From assembly GCF_000520815.1 (NCBI RefSeq), contig NZ_ASRY01000013.1, positions 1 through 42,292 of the forward strand: a stretch of 42,292 nucleotides of DNA, written 5' to 3'. The notes under the pieces were generated by a model, which saw only the letters and a program-made list of their open reading frames with translations, was not told the origin of the DNA and searched no databases. The DNA comes from Paenibacillus maysiensis (GTDB lineage Bacteria > Bacillota > Bacilli > Paenibacillales > Paenibacillaceae). Below are positions 31,289 to 40,827 of this stretch, piece by piece; position 1 is the stretch's first letter, and every line of letters starts with the position of its first letter. Position numbers and translations under genes: made by a program.

Positions 31289-34200
31289 CTACAAAGGTTG
31301 ATCGTGTGTGATAACCGTGTGCTGCTGTTTTTTGAGTTGACGGCGCATTTTGTACTTGGCCATGATCATATACAATGACGGCACTACAAACAGGGTTAAC
31401 AACGTCGAGAATAACAATCCGAAAATGACAGTAAACGCCAGTGGCTTAAAGAGCAGGCTACCCAGTAGGGCTAACGGAATCATACCTACAATTGCTGCCA
31501 GAGAAGTCAGTAAGATGGGTCTGAAACGGGCAGTGGCTGCTTGTATCACAGCTTCTTTCAGCTCCATTCCCTCATGCCGGGCATCCTCGATGAACTCGAT
31601 TAACACAATTCCGTTTCGCACTACAATTCCCGCCAGTGCGATAATTCCCATGATGCTCATAAACCCGATAGGCATACCTGTCAGAAAAATACCGATAATT
31701 CCACCTGCTGCTGCCAGGTACACTGTCGTCATAATAATAATAGGAATGGAAAGAGAATAAAATTGCATGGTGATTAAGAGTAAAATGAGCAAGACCACAA
31801 CAATTGCCAGCTGTCCTAAATCGCCGAAGATGGTGGATTGATCGGAGGTTTCTCCGCCCACCTCCCATTTGTAGCCCTCAGGGAACTTCATTTGTGCCAG
31901 TTTACTTTCAACATCTACCATCGCTTCGCTAGCCGTTCTTCCATTCAGATCGGCTTCTACCGTAATCGTCCGTTCCATATTGTAATGCTTGATTTGCTGA
32001 ATAGCAAATGTAGGCTTGATCTGTACGAGCTGGTTTAATGGAATCTGCTCACCAGCAGTATTTATTACACTTAATTGTTGGAAAAGCGTGCTTGGCTCCT
32101 CGTCAATATGATTCAAATACAGTTTGATATCTACCAGACCGTTTCCCGTATCAAATTGGCTAACTTGGGCTCCTTCTTTTAATAGAAGAAGTGTACGGGT
32201 CAAATCAGTGTAGCTCACGAGGTACTGATCCATGGCCTGCTTGTTGACCTCAAGTTCCAGCGCATATCGCTCAATCCCTATATCATCCACGATTCCCGTT
32301 GTTCCATTTACTGTGGCGATCTGTTCCTTTGCTTTTTGGGCAAGGGTTTGCAGCTCATTCAGGTCCTGGCCTGAAATACGGATAGAGACGGGCTTACCCA
32401 CAGGAATTCCCAGACGGGGAACATACATCGTAACCGTAACTCCAGGGTAGGACTTTTTAATGTGCTGTTCCCAGGCATCGACTGTCGTATTGAGATCAAA
32501 TACATCCTCTTTGCCGACAACAGCGATCTGACCGACAATCTCGTTGTCGCTACTATCACCGCCGCCGCTGCTAATGTCACTAAACAACTGCGGAGCTGTT
32601 CCTCCAGCGCTGTAGGTTACGTTAGAGGTTTCGGGTTGTTTTCTTACCCAACCTGCAATGTCTTTGACTACCTGGTCTGTTTCCGCGATCGAAGTGCCCA
32701 CAGGCATTTTTACATTTAATGCGACGTGAGGATCTTCCGATTCTGGAAACAATTCAACCCTTGTGAAAGCGACCAGTCCATATGCAGCCGTCCCGAGCAT
32801 GAGTCCAATCATTGCGGTCAGCAAAGGACGCTGAATTACTTTGGGTATTAACTTTTGTGAATAGAGCTTATTTAAAGATTGAATCTGATGACCTAACAAG
32901 CCAGGTGGTTTAGGTTTTCCCTGAGGGCGACGAGCCTGTCTGCGTTTCTCATACCATTCTCGAAAAATAGGAATAATGGTGAGCGACATGATCATAGAGG
33001 CAAGCATAGTCAGGGAAACAATGGCTGGAATCGGTTTAATAAATGCACCTACATTCCCTGGAAGAAATAATAGTGGAGCGAAGGCTGAGATGGTAGCCAG
33101 TGTAGCAACTAAAATGGAAAGCATCACCTCTTTGGTGCCTTTTACTGCCGCAACGGAGGGAGATTCGCCTAATTCCGTAAGTCTGCGCTCGATATTGTCA
33201 TTTACGACTACCGCGTCATCGACGAGTATACCAAGTACGATAATCAGGCCGACAACGGAAATTTGATTGAGTGTAATGCCGAACATGGGCAAAAAGATAA
33301 TGGCGATCGAAACCGAAATAGGAATCGCCAGCGCGACAAAAGCAGAGGTTAGCAAATTCAAGCCCAGCATACAAACGAGAATAACGGCCGCAATCGCGAG
33401 AATCGTTTCACGTTTTAAATCGTCGAAGATATGAGTTACCTGATCTTTTTGTGCAAAAAGAGTTTCAAAGTGAACGCCAGCGGGGAGTGTCTTTTCCAGC
33501 TCTTTCAGCTTGGTATTAACCTTCTCGCTCATCGACGGGATATCGGTGCCTGTTTCTGCTCCAATGCTTAGTGTAATGGCTGGTTTACCATTTATGTAAG
33601 CAAAGTAGCCTGCTTTGGAATGTGCCAGCTCAGTCGTACCTACATCTCGTAGGTAAACAGGGTTCCCTTCCTTGGTGCGTGTCAGAATGACCTGATCTAA
33701 CTCGTTGGCCTTTTCTGTTTCCCGGACAATGAGCTGATAGGTGCGCCCGTTGTATTCAATATCCCCGGTGGGGACCCGGTCAATCTGAGACTGGATCGCC
33801 TGCGCAACTTGCCCCCAGGACAGCTGGTATTGCTGAAGCTTCTGATTGTCGATATGGACTCGTACCTCTTGATCAGGAAGACCTCTGAATTTGACACTGG
33901 ATACGCCAGATATGGTATTAAGCTGATCTTTCCAGCTTGTAGTCATATCATTGAGTTGATACAGCGGTGCGACAGAGTCAGCGATCAAGGCATAGGAGCC
34001 GATAAACGAGCTGGTCAGCTTATCATTCACAACAGGTGTTTCAGCGCCATCAGGGAGATCGGCTTGTGCATCCTGCACCTTTTTACGCATATTGTCCCAA
34101 ACCGTTTGGGGATCAACTCCATCTTTGGATTCGATTAAAATAGAGGAGAATCCGTTACCAGAAGTCGAATTAATCGTTTTAACGCCTTCCACTTCCTTGA

Positions 34201-34405
34201 TGCGTTTCTCCAACTCTTTGGTTACGGTTTGTTCTACTTTTTGTGGTGAAGCACCAGGGTAGACTGTTGTTACCATAGCATTCTGTATTGTGACATCCGG
34301 CATCTCCTGCTGCGGTAACTGGAAAAAACTGAAGATTCCGACTAAGATCAGCATGACAAAAAACAGCAACGTAATTTTTCGTTTTTTTACGATATACTCA
34401 ATCAT
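31289..34405 (-). CDS. RND-family efflux permease (AcrB-like), second copy
   Basis: A 1038-residue RND permease with the 12-segment layout. N-terminal IEYIVKKRKITLLFFVMLILVGIFSFFQLPQQEMPD and GASPQKVEQTVTKELEKRIKEVEGV are family typical. Unlike the first copy, the TM4 proton-relay pair is intact (GILVDDAVVVNDN); at the TM10 lysine position it has Arg (VVRNGIV). FRPILLTSLAAIVGMIPLALLGS is conserved. Its ATG overlaps the adaptor stop codon (ATGA at 34402-34405), so the two are translationally coupled. The sequence is well diverged from the 18566 pump, so this is not a recent duplication. Efflux of a lipophilic or amphipathic compound is expected, controlled by the downstream TetR regulator. Confidence 0.95.
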   Translation of the reverse strand: MIEYIVKKRKITLLFFVMLILVGIFSFFQLPQQEMPDVTIQNAMVTTVYPGASPQKVEQTVTKELEKRIKEVEGVKTINSTSGNGFSSILIESKDGVDPQTVWDNMRKKVQDAQADLPDGAETPVVNDKLTSSFIGSYALIADSVAPLYQLNDMTTSWKDQLNTISGVSSVKFRGLPDQEVRVHIDNQKLQQYQLSWGQVAQAIQSQIDRVPTGDIEYNGRTYQLIVRETEKANELDQVILTRTKEGNPVYLRDVGTTELAHSKAGYFAYINGKPAITLSIGAETGTDIPSMSEKVNTKLKELEKTLPAGVHFETLFAQKDQVTHIFDDLKRETILAIAAVILVCMLGLNLLTSAFVALAIPISVSIAIIFLPMFGITLNQISVVGLIIVLGILVDDAVVVNDNIERRLTELGESPSVAAVKGTKEVMLSILVATLATISAFAPLLFLPGNVGAFIKPIPAIVSLTMLASMIMSLTIIPIFREWYEKRRQARRPQGKPKPPGLLGHQIQSLNKLYSQKLIPKVIQRPLLTAMIGLMLGTAAYGLVAFTRVELFPESEDPHVALNVKMPVGTSIAETDQVVKDIAGWVRKQPETSNVTYSAGGTAPQLFSDISSGGGDSSDNEIVGQIAVVGKEDVFDLNTTVDAWEQHIKKSYPGVTVTMYVPRLGIPVGKPVSIRISGQDLNELQTLAQKAKEQIATVNGTTGIVDDIGIERYALELEVNKQAMDQYLVSYTDLTRTLLLLKEGAQVSQFDTGNGLVDIKLYLNHIDEEPSTLFQQLSVINTAGEQIPLNQLVQIKPTFAIQQIKHYNMERTITVEADLNGRTASEAMVDVESKLAQMKFPEGYKWEVGGETSDQSTIFGDLGQLAIVVVLLILLLITMQFYSLSIPIIIMTTVYLAAAGGIIGIFLTGMPIGFMSIMGIIALAGIVVRNGIVLIEFIEDARHEGMELKEAVIQAATARFRPILLTSLAAIVGMIPLALLGSLLFKPLAFTVIFGLLFSTLLTLFVVPSLYMIMAKYKMRRQLKKQQHTVITHDQPL

Positions 34406-35811
34406 GGGCGTCCGCCTTCCCCCGACTGAATCGCATTTCCATCAAACAGGGTTTCTGCCCCTTTAATGACAATACGTTCGCCTTCACGAAGGCCGGATAC
34501 AATTTGAAGCTGATTTTCTACGACCTGATTGCCAAGCTCCACTGGAGTTTTAACAGCTTTTCCTTGGACATCTTTGAAAATAAAAGGCTTGCTTCCTGTG
34601 TTAATGACCGCTTCGGCCGGAATGAGAATGCCGTTCTTGTCTGTTACCTGATGAGCAGCTTTAATGACCTGACCGGGTAACCAGTTTCTTTGCGGATTGG
34701 AAATGACAATCTCTACATTAACCCTACCTGTATTGGTACTCGTTGATGGATAAACGTTGGATACTGTGCCTTGACGGGTTTCCTCGTACAACATGACACT
34801 GACCTGTTGCCCCTTCTTCCAATCTCTGATTTCGCTGTCCGGTACCGGAAGCAGAACCTTGAGTCGATCAATGGAGCCTATGCGATAGACTGCTTGGCCA
34901 GAAGCGACTAAATCACCTGTATTCACGATCTTATCTAAAATGACGCCGTTCACAGGAGAGATTAGACGGGTGCGTGAAAGTGCAAGTTCTGCCTGACCCT
35001 TAGCGACGAGTGCCTTTTCGTAATTGGCACTGGCTTGTTTTTTGGAAGCGGCAGCCTGTTCACTGGCTGCAAGGGCTTTAGATCTTCCAGCAAGCGCATC
35101 CTGAAAGGAAGCCTGAGCGGATTGGTGGTCTTCTGTCGTTGCTCCTTCCAGCAGGAGGGAAAGGGAGTCTTTGGCCTGTTCCAGATCTTTCAGGGCTGCG
35201 GTAGCATTCAGGCGGGCATTTTCGTTATCCGACGCGGAAGCAGCGCCTGCCTCAAACAGCTTCTGTGTACGCTCGCTATCCGTCTTGGCCTTATTATAAG
35301 CGCTTTGTGCCTTATCTACAGTAGCTTGCGCTTGTTGCTTTTCTTGAGCACGTGCGCCTTTATTGACCTTGTTGACATTCGCGCGAGCACCTGTAATGCC
35401 GGCATCGGCGGATTGAATCGCAGAGGCAGCGGCCTGAAGGTTAGCCTGTGCGTTATCTATACCTGCCTGAGCCTCTTGAATCGAGGCTGCGGCCTGCTCA
35501 ACCTGAAGCTTGTAGTCAGTGTCATCCAAACGAGCAATAACGGCGCCCTTCTGTACAGCAGTGCCGACAGAGAGAGATGCACTGGCTACAGTGCCTCCAT
35601 TTTGAAAAGCCAGTGTGTTTTCCTCATAAGCCTGAAGCGTGCCTGACAAGTTATAGGCAGTATGGAGCGGAGAGGATTTGACGATTGCGGTACGCACAGC
35701 GACTGGCTGTGCAGCAGAGCTTAGAGAGGCATCCTCCTTCCCGGCAGAACATCCAGCGATCGCGATGCTCAGGGATAGGGTAAGTATGCTGATTGTTCGT
35801 TTTTTATTCAT
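34402..35811 (-). CDS. RND adaptor lipoprotein (membrane fusion protein), second copy
   Basis: The 469-residue product has a lipoprotein signal peptide with lipobox IAGC and Cys21, a lipoyl half-motif (about 65-98), a long Ala/Gln/Lys-rich helical hairpin (about 100-300), the second lipoyl half (RLISPVNGVILDKIVNTGDLVASGQAVYRIG), and C-terminal beta domains. The hairpin tip carries R181-x3-L185-x6-S192, the same RLS docking pattern as the first adaptor. ATG at 35811 is chosen because AGGAGG lies 9 bases upstream and the signal peptide follows at once; the frame extends to 35838. It is the first gene of the operon driven by the promoter at 35890-35919. No TolC-like gene is linked, so it may share the product of 26084-27619. 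Confidence 0.93.
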   Translation of the reverse strand: MNKKRTISILTLSLSIAIAGCSAGKEDASLSSAAQPVAVRTAIVKSSPLHTAYNLSGTLQAYEENTLAFQNGGTVASASLSVGTAVQKGAVIARLDDTDYKLQVEQAAASIQEAQAGIDNAQANLQAAASAIQSADAGITGARANVNKVNKGARAQEKQQAQATVDKAQSAYNKAKTDSERTQKLFEAGAASASDNENARLNATAALKDLEQAKDSLSLLLEGATTEDHQSAQASFQDALAGRSKALAASEQAAASKKQASANYEKALVAKGQAELALSRTRLISPVNGVILDKIVNTGDLVASGQAVYRIGSIDRLKVLLPVPDSEIRDWKKGQQVSVMLYEETRQGTVSNVYPSTSTNTGRVNVEIVISNPQRNWLPGQVIKAAHQVTDKNGILIPAEAVINTGSKPFIFKDVQGKAVKTPVELGNQVVENQLQIVSGLREGERIVIKGAETLFDGNAIQSGEGGRP

Positions 35812-35868
35812 GATTATCGATCCTCCTGATGGGTTCATAACATTAGGCCTGAACTGGGTAGTATTATT

Positions 35869-35884
35869 TGAACTTATTAGTTCA
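35869..35884. promoter_or_regulatory. candidate TetR operator palindrome
   Basis: TGAACT (35869-35874) and AGTTCA (35879-35884) form a perfect six-base palindrome with a TATT spacer, located just downstream of the -10 box of the minus-strand promoter, over the predicted transcript start. A TetR-type regulator in the same operon is the natural candidate to bind it. Confidence 0.6.
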
Positions 35885-35889
35885 TGTGT

Positions 35890-35919
35890 ATTATAGTGTG
35901 CTAATTATGCATTCGTCAA
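35890..35919 (-). promoter_or_regulatory. promoter of the second adaptor-RND-tetR operon
   Basis: Read on the minus strand, TTGACG (35914-35919) and perfect TATAAT (35890-35895) are separated by 18 bases. The palindrome at 35869-35884 begins five bases downstream of the -10. Confidence 0.8.
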
Positions 35920-36085
35920 TTTATAGTTTGTGTTGTATGAAATAGTTGATAGAATTTTCGTAACTTTTGCCTTTATAATAAGTCTATTAACATAAGAGGC
36001 TTTTTTTGTTTATTTGATAGAGTTTAGAGTACGTGATCGGAAAAGTCCGTTTGAATACAATGAAGATGGGAGAGTTATCATCCAT

Positions 36086-38803
36086 ATGTTTTTAGGTAAT
36101 AGGAAACAAGGCAATGAGAAAGTAGATGGCAGAGGGATCGTTAAAAGATGGGCTGTTTTGACACTGGCGGGAGTATTGTGGGTTGGACCCGTTGCCGGAA
36201 CAGGCGCTCTAATTCCGTTAAACGGCTGGATATCTGCGCCGATTGCGAGTGCAGCTTCCGGTTCAACTGTAAAGTTGGGGGAAGAAATTATTACTTCCGG
36301 TGCAACATTGATGAAATATCGTTTTAAAGGCTCCAAGGGAACAGCGTTAGCTGATATCGTCCGGGTAGACTTGCAAAATCCATACGTCAAGCTGGATGTT
36401 ATGACCGGGAAAAATGGGCAGTTCACAACCCGTCAAAGCACAGGCGGTATGGCAAAAGAAACCGGAGCAGTCGCTGGTGTGAACGGAGATTATTTTAATA
36501 CCTCCAGCGAGGGTGCCCCGATTGGTGGACAAGTATCGAAGGGGGTATTGATGTCTACTCCGTCCGATTTAACGGGGATGTATGCTTTTGCAGTAACCAA
36601 GGACGGTTCCCCAATGGTGGAGCAGTTCACCTTTGAAGGCACAGTAAAAGCCGGGGATGGATCAACTTTCCCCTTAGCGGGGATGAATAAGGCTTCGTAT
36701 TCGCCTGAAACGAGCGGAAGCAGCTACAGCCATTCCAATGCAATGTATATTTATACATCTGCCTGGAAAGCAATTGAGCGGCCGAAAAACAGCTCAACAA
36801 CGCCTACCGAGGTATTGGTGCAGAATGGTGTGGTTACGCAAATTTCCAACAATGCTACGTTGAATATGACTGTGCCGCAGGACGGCTATATTTTACGTAC
36901 TCACGGCAAAGCGGCCGATTATGTCAAAGCCCACCTGACAGTAGGACAAACGATAGAAACCAGCTATCATCTTCGTGTCAAATCGACAGGGAGTGAGGTG
37001 GACCCTTCCAATCTCCAGATGATGATTGGCGGACACACCATATTGGTGAATGACGGTCAGAAAACTTCCTTTTCCCGCAGTACAACGAGCATAGGCGGGA
37101 CGCGGGCGCGCACGGCTTTGGGATATTCCCGTGACAAGCGTTACGCTTATGTCATTGCCGTTGAGAAGAACGGGAACAGCGTTGGCGTATCCCTGAGTGA
37201 GCTGCAAACGCTGATGAAAGATATTGGTGTCTGGAAGGGTATGAATCTGGATGGCGGTGGCTCCACCACAATGGTGACCCGTGATTTAGGAGATACGACA
37301 GTGGGGCTTACGTTCAATACGGAATACGGTACGGAGCAACGGAGCGTCGTAAACGGTGTGGGTGTGTACACCAGTGCGCCTAAAGGGACGCTCAAAGGCT
37401 TCACGATTAAAGGCAATAAAACGCTGCTTATTGGTCAGACCGGAAGCTATTCTTTTAAAGGCTATGACACCTACTACAATCCGTTCGATACCTCAAATGT
37501 ACAAGTGACATGGAAATCGAGCAACCCGTCCGTGATATCGGTGAGTGGCGGGGTTGTGAAGGGGTCGAAACCAGGAACAGCTACGTTGACGGCGTCCAGT
37601 GGCTCAGCTAGTGCTACGACCAAGGTTACTGTCTTGGGAGCAAATGAAATCTCATCACTTACCGCAGGCAGTGGGACAGGATCGCTTACGGCAGGTGCTA
37701 AAATCGAGGTACCGGTAACTGCAAAGACGAAAGATGGCCAGAGCGTCAGCATTTCGTCAGATGCGCTCAAATGGGAGTTCATCGGCTTTAAGGGAAGTGT
37801 TAAGGACAATCAGCTTACGGTAAATACGGTGGATGCGGGTGTGAAAACGGGCTATGCCATCGGTCGCTACGATGGTTTCAGCGCGGTCGTCTTCCTGTCT
37901 TCTGGCGGGGCTAGCACAAACAACTGGGAGAACTTCGAAAATGTTTCGTATCCGGTTGATTTTACTTCGAATGTGGAAGGCGTTACCGGCACAGCGGCTG
38001 TTGTACAAGGAGATGGCGACCATGCCAATTCTAAAGTGCTTGAGCTGAACTACGACATGACGAACGGTAGTGGTAAAATGTATGCCTATGCCCAACTGAA
38101 CGGTACAACCGGCAAAACGCTTGAACAAGCGGCTACATCCATCTCGATTGATGTTAGAGGAGATAAGAGTCTGAACTGGTTGCGCGCCGAGCTGGAAGAT
38201 GCCCAGGGCAAAACGGCATATATTGACCTTGCCAAAGTGATCGACTGGAATGGCTGGAAAACCATTAACGCAGACATGAGCAGTTTGAATATTTCATATC
38301 CGGCGAAGCTCAAGCGCCTGTATGTAGTCAATGTGGCCGAAGGTCAGGATGAGCGTGCTAAAACGGGCAATGTCGCTTTTGATAATATTTCTTTTAATAC
38401 ACCGGGAACGGTCGGAACCGAAGGACTCAAAAAAGGAACGGCTCAAATGACAATCGGACAAAAGTCAATGACCGTGAACGGGACGTCAACGACGATTGAT
38501 GCTGCTCCGATGACTCGTGACGGCTCAACGTATGTGCCGATCAAGTACGTGCTGGATGCTTTTGGCGGGCAAGCCAAGTGGAACGCAGGCGATCAGCGGA
38601 TTACGATTATGCGTGGCGGTGTGCTGATGGATTTAACAGTAGGCAAGAAAGAAGTCGTCCTGAACGGCAAACGTCAGAGCACGGATGTAGCACCCATTGT
38701 GTTAGATGGTAGGACTTTAGTCCCGTTAAGACTCGTGTCTGAGCAGTTAGGAATGACTGTAAAATGGGAACAAGAAACGAAGACCATCACCCTCCAGTCA
38801 TGA
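36086..38803 (+). CDS. secreted phosphodiester glycosidase (NAGPA) family protein with Big2-like and stalk domains
   Basis: A 905-residue exported protein. After a signal segment (about 20-57) comes a NAGPA-type domain (about 85-430) with VNGDYFNT at 133-140, IGGTRARTALGYS and the hallmark NLDGGGSTT at 387-395. Members of this family cleave sugar-1-phosphate phosphodiesters, as in the mammalian mannose-6-phosphate uncovering enzyme; bacterial ones are linked to wall polymers and exopolysaccharide. A Big2/Ig-like module follows (about 435-515), then a beta-rich carbohydrate-binding-like region (about 610-765), and a stalk domain (about 784-905) with STYVPIKYVLDAFGG and RTLVPLRLVSEQLG. I chose ATG 36086 (GGGAGAG upstream, 11-12 bases); the frame starts at 36014. 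A TATAAT lies at 35974 but without a convincing -35. Substrate unknown. Confidence 0.85.
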   Translation: MFLGNRKQGNEKVDGRGIVKRWAVLTLAGVLWVGPVAGTGALIPLNGWISAPIASAASGSTVKLGEEIITSGATLMKYRFKGSKGTALADIVRVDLQNPYVKLDVMTGKNGQFTTRQSTGGMAKETGAVAGVNGDYFNTSSEGAPIGGQVSKGVLMSTPSDLTGMYAFAVTKDGSPMVEQFTFEGTVKAGDGSTFPLAGMNKASYSPETSGSSYSHSNAMYIYTSAWKAIERPKNSSTTPTEVLVQNGVVTQISNNATLNMTVPQDGYILRTHGKAADYVKAHLTVGQTIETSYHLRVKSTGSEVDPSNLQMMIGGHTILVNDGQKTSFSRSTTSIGGTRARTALGYSRDKRYAYVIAVEKNGNSVGVSLSELQTLMKDIGVWKGMNLDGGGSTTMVTRDLGDTTVGLTFNTEYGTEQRSVVNGVGVYTSAPKGTLKGFTIKGNKTLLIGQTGSYSFKGYDTYYNPFDTSNVQVTWKSSNPSVISVSGGVVKGSKPGTATLTASSGSASATTKVTVLGANEISSLTAGSGTGSLTAGAKIEVPVTAKTKDGQSVSISSDALKWEFIGFKGSVKDNQLTVNTVDAGVKTGYAIGRYDGFSAVVFLSSGGASTNNWENFENVSYPVDFTSNVEGVTGTAAVVQGDGDHANSKVLELNYDMTNGSGKMYAYAQLNGTTGKTLEQAATSISIDVRGDKSLNWLRAELEDAQGKTAYIDLAKVIDWNGWKTINADMSSLNISYPAKLKRLYVVNVAEGQDERAKTGNVAFDNISFNTPGTVGTEGLKKGTAQMTIGQKSMTVNGTSTTIDAAPMTRDGSTYVPIKYVLDAFGGQAKWNAGDQRITIMRGGVLMDLTVGKKEVVLNGKRQSTDVAPIVLDGRTLVPLRLVSEQLGMTVKWEQETKTITLQS

Positions 38804-38850
38804 TATGGTATGATATATACTTGAAATGCTAGGATTGGAGTAGAACATTT

Positions 38851-40011
38851 GTGGACTTTCAAGCCGATATCATAGACCGAGTCATTAAGAATGCCATCCA
38901 GGTGATGGAGAACAGCAAATATCAGATGTTCGAAATTTTGGACACGGCCCGGACCGAGCTGGTCACGTTAAATCAGGAACTCCAGAGCGTCCTGAAGGAA
39001 ACGGCGGAAACGATTGAAAAGGTGGACCAGCTGGAAATGAACTATCGGCGGTCCCGTATCCGGCTGACTGAGGTCAGCCGTGACTTTGTCCGCTATTCGG
39101 AAGAGGATATCAAGCAGGCTTACGAGAAAGCAACACAGCTTCAGCTCGATGTGATGATCTTTCGCGAGAAGGAAATGTATCTCAAGGCCAGAAGAGATGA
39201 TCTTCAAAAGCGGGCTAAAAGTGTTGAGGACTCTGTCGAGCGGGCCGAAACCATCGGTTCGCAGATGGGCGTCGTGCTGGAATACTTGTCGGGTGAGTTG
39301 GGACAAGTGACGCGGATCATTGAATCGGCCAAAAACCGGCAATTTATTGGTCTGAAAATTATTTTAGCCCAGGAAGAGGAGCGTAAGCGGATATCCCGTG
39401 AAATTCATGACGGACCTGCACAGCTTCTTGCGCATCTAGTACTTAGGACGGAAATTGTGGAAAGAATGATCGCCAAGCAGGAATTCAAGATGGTTCAGGA
39501 CGAAATAGTAGACTTGAAGAAACAGGTTCGCTCCAGTCTTGAGGAAATGCGAAAGGTTATTTTTAATTTGCGTCCTATGGCCCTGGATGACTTAGGACTT
39601 ATTCCGACGCTCCGAAAATATGTACAGGATTTTGAGGAAAAAACGAAGATTAGAGCGCTTTTTGAAACAAGGGGCAAGGAACATCGTCTCTCTTCCGCGA
39701 TGGAAGCAGCCATTTACCGTCTGATCCAAGAAGCTTTGACCAACGTTGCCAAGCATGCTTATCCTACCTATGTGCTTGTTGAGATTACCTATCAGGCGCA
39801 GCTTGTAAAAATCGTGGTGCAGGATAATGGTCTGGGCTTTAAGCCAGAGCTTTTTCAGCAGAAAAGCAAAGATCATGGACATTTTGGTCTGATTGGTATG
39901 CGGGAAAGGGTTGAACTGCTCGAGGGGAGAATGGAAATCGAATCAGCTGAGAATCAAGGCACCAAGATAGTGATTCATATCCCAACCAACGTGGAAAAGG
40001 GAAAGGAGTAA
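38851..40011 (+). CDS. degS: DegS, sensor histidine kinase
   Basis: DegS is the cytoplasmic kinase of the DegS-DegU system controlling exoenzymes, motility, biofilm and competence. The 386-residue product has no membrane segment. Residues 1-160 are a coiled-coil sensor region as in B. subtilis DegS. The HisKA_3 phospho-acceptor is His186 in EEERKRISREIHDGPAQ, followed by the dimerisation helices and a HATPase domain with N-box EALTNVAKHA, G1 DNGLGF and G2 GHFGLIGMRERV. The start is a GTG at 38851 with GGAG 11 bases upstream. degU begins 4 bases after its stop. Confidence 0.96.
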   Translation: MDFQADIIDRVIKNAIQVMENSKYQMFEILDTARTELVTLNQELQSVLKETAETIEKVDQLEMNYRRSRIRLTEVSRDFVRYSEEDIKQAYEKATQLQLDVMIFREKEMYLKARRDDLQKRAKSVEDSVERAETIGSQMGVVLEYLSGELGQVTRIIESAKNRQFIGLKIILAQEEERKRISREIHDGPAQLLAHLVLRTEIVERMIAKQEFKMVQDEIVDLKKQVRSSLEEMRKVIFNLRPMALDDLGLIPTLRKYVQDFEEKTKIRALFETRGKEHRLSSAMEAAIYRLIQEALTNVAKHAYPTYVLVEITYQAQLVKIVVQDNGLGFKPELFQQKSKDHGHFGLIGMRERVELLEGRMEIESAENQGTKIVIHIPTNVEKGKE

Positions 40012-40015
40012 CAAC

Positions 40016-40738
40016 ATGGAAAATCAGGAAATTAGTAACGCACCCATTAAAGTTCTCTTGGCGGACGATCATCAGTTGTTCCGTGAAGGGCTTAAACGTA
40101 TTTTGAATATGGAGGACGACATTGAGGTCATCGGAGAATGTGGCGATGGTATTCAGGTGTTGGAATTCTGTAATGTAGAGAAGCCGGATATCGTTTTAAT
40201 GGACATTAATATGCCTATTGAAAACGGTGTGGAGGCAACGGAGAAGCTGCGCGAGATGTTCCCGGATGTCAAAGTTATCATTTTGTCCATTCATGATGAT
40301 GAAAGCTATGTATTCGAGACGTTGCGCAAGGGGGCTAATGGCTACCTGTTAAAGGATATGGAGGCCGAGTCCCTCATTAATGCGATTCGCTCTGTGCATG
40401 AAGGGTATGCGTTTATTCATCCGAAGGTAACGGGTAAGCTCATTCAGCAGCTCCGCCGGATGACGTATCTGAATGAAACCGGGGCTATGGCTGAAGGTCA
40501 TACGAAGGAAGCTGGCGTGAAGTTCGTCGCAGGCGAAAATAACCCGCTGACCCGTCGTGAGGCTGAAGTGCTGCGCTTAATGGCTGAAGGCAAGAGCAAC
40601 AAGATGATCGGTGAATATTTATTCATTAGTGAAAAAACGGTCAAAAACCATGTCAGCAGTATTTTGCAAAAAATGGAGGTTGATGACCGGACACAAGCGG
40701 TTATTAATTCCATCAAATACGGATGGGTTACGCTGTAA
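40016..40738 (+). CDS. degU: DegU, NarL/FixJ-type response regulator
   Basis: Partner of DegS. The 240-residue protein has a receiver domain (about 10-128) with acidic pair D17 and D18, phospho-acceptor Asp63 in IVLMDINMP, and Lys near 113 in GYLLKDM, then a linker and a LuxR-type helix-turn-helix (about 174-236, NPLTRREAEVLRLMAEGKSNKMIGEYLFISEKTVKNHV). Length is slightly above the 229-residue B. subtilis protein because of a few extra N-terminal and linker residues. AAAGGAG at the end of degS serves the ATG at 40016. The arrangement degS-degU followed by comFA matches B. subtilis, apart from the intervening small gene. Confidence 0.97.
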   Translation: MENQEISNAPIKVLLADDHQLFREGLKRILNMEDDIEVIGECGDGIQVLEFCNVEKPDIVLMDINMPIENGVEATEKLREMFPDVKVIILSIHDDESYVFETLRKGANGYLLKDMEAESLINAIRSVHEGYAFIHPKVTGKLIQQLRRMTYLNETGAMAEGHTKEAGVKFVAGENNPLTRREAEVLRLMAEGKSNKMIGEYLFISEKTVKNHVSSILQKMEVDDRTQAVINSIKYGWVTL

Positions 40739-40827
40739 AGTGTAGTCTTTGAAACCCAGTACATAACCGTGACACCTCTTCCTGTTATACGGCATATATT
40801 GTCGCTATAGGAGGAGGTGGAACCTTC

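Noticed and set aside
18566..34405. The two RND pumps as a recent duplication or inverted repeat
   Set aside because: Their sequences differ throughout, including key relay residues, and the DNA shows no long matching stretch; they are old paralogues.
35035..35646. 203-codon open frame antisense to the second adaptor
   Set aside because: Cys/Leu/Ser-rich shadow of the Ala/Gln-rich helical hairpin coding region; no ribosome site.
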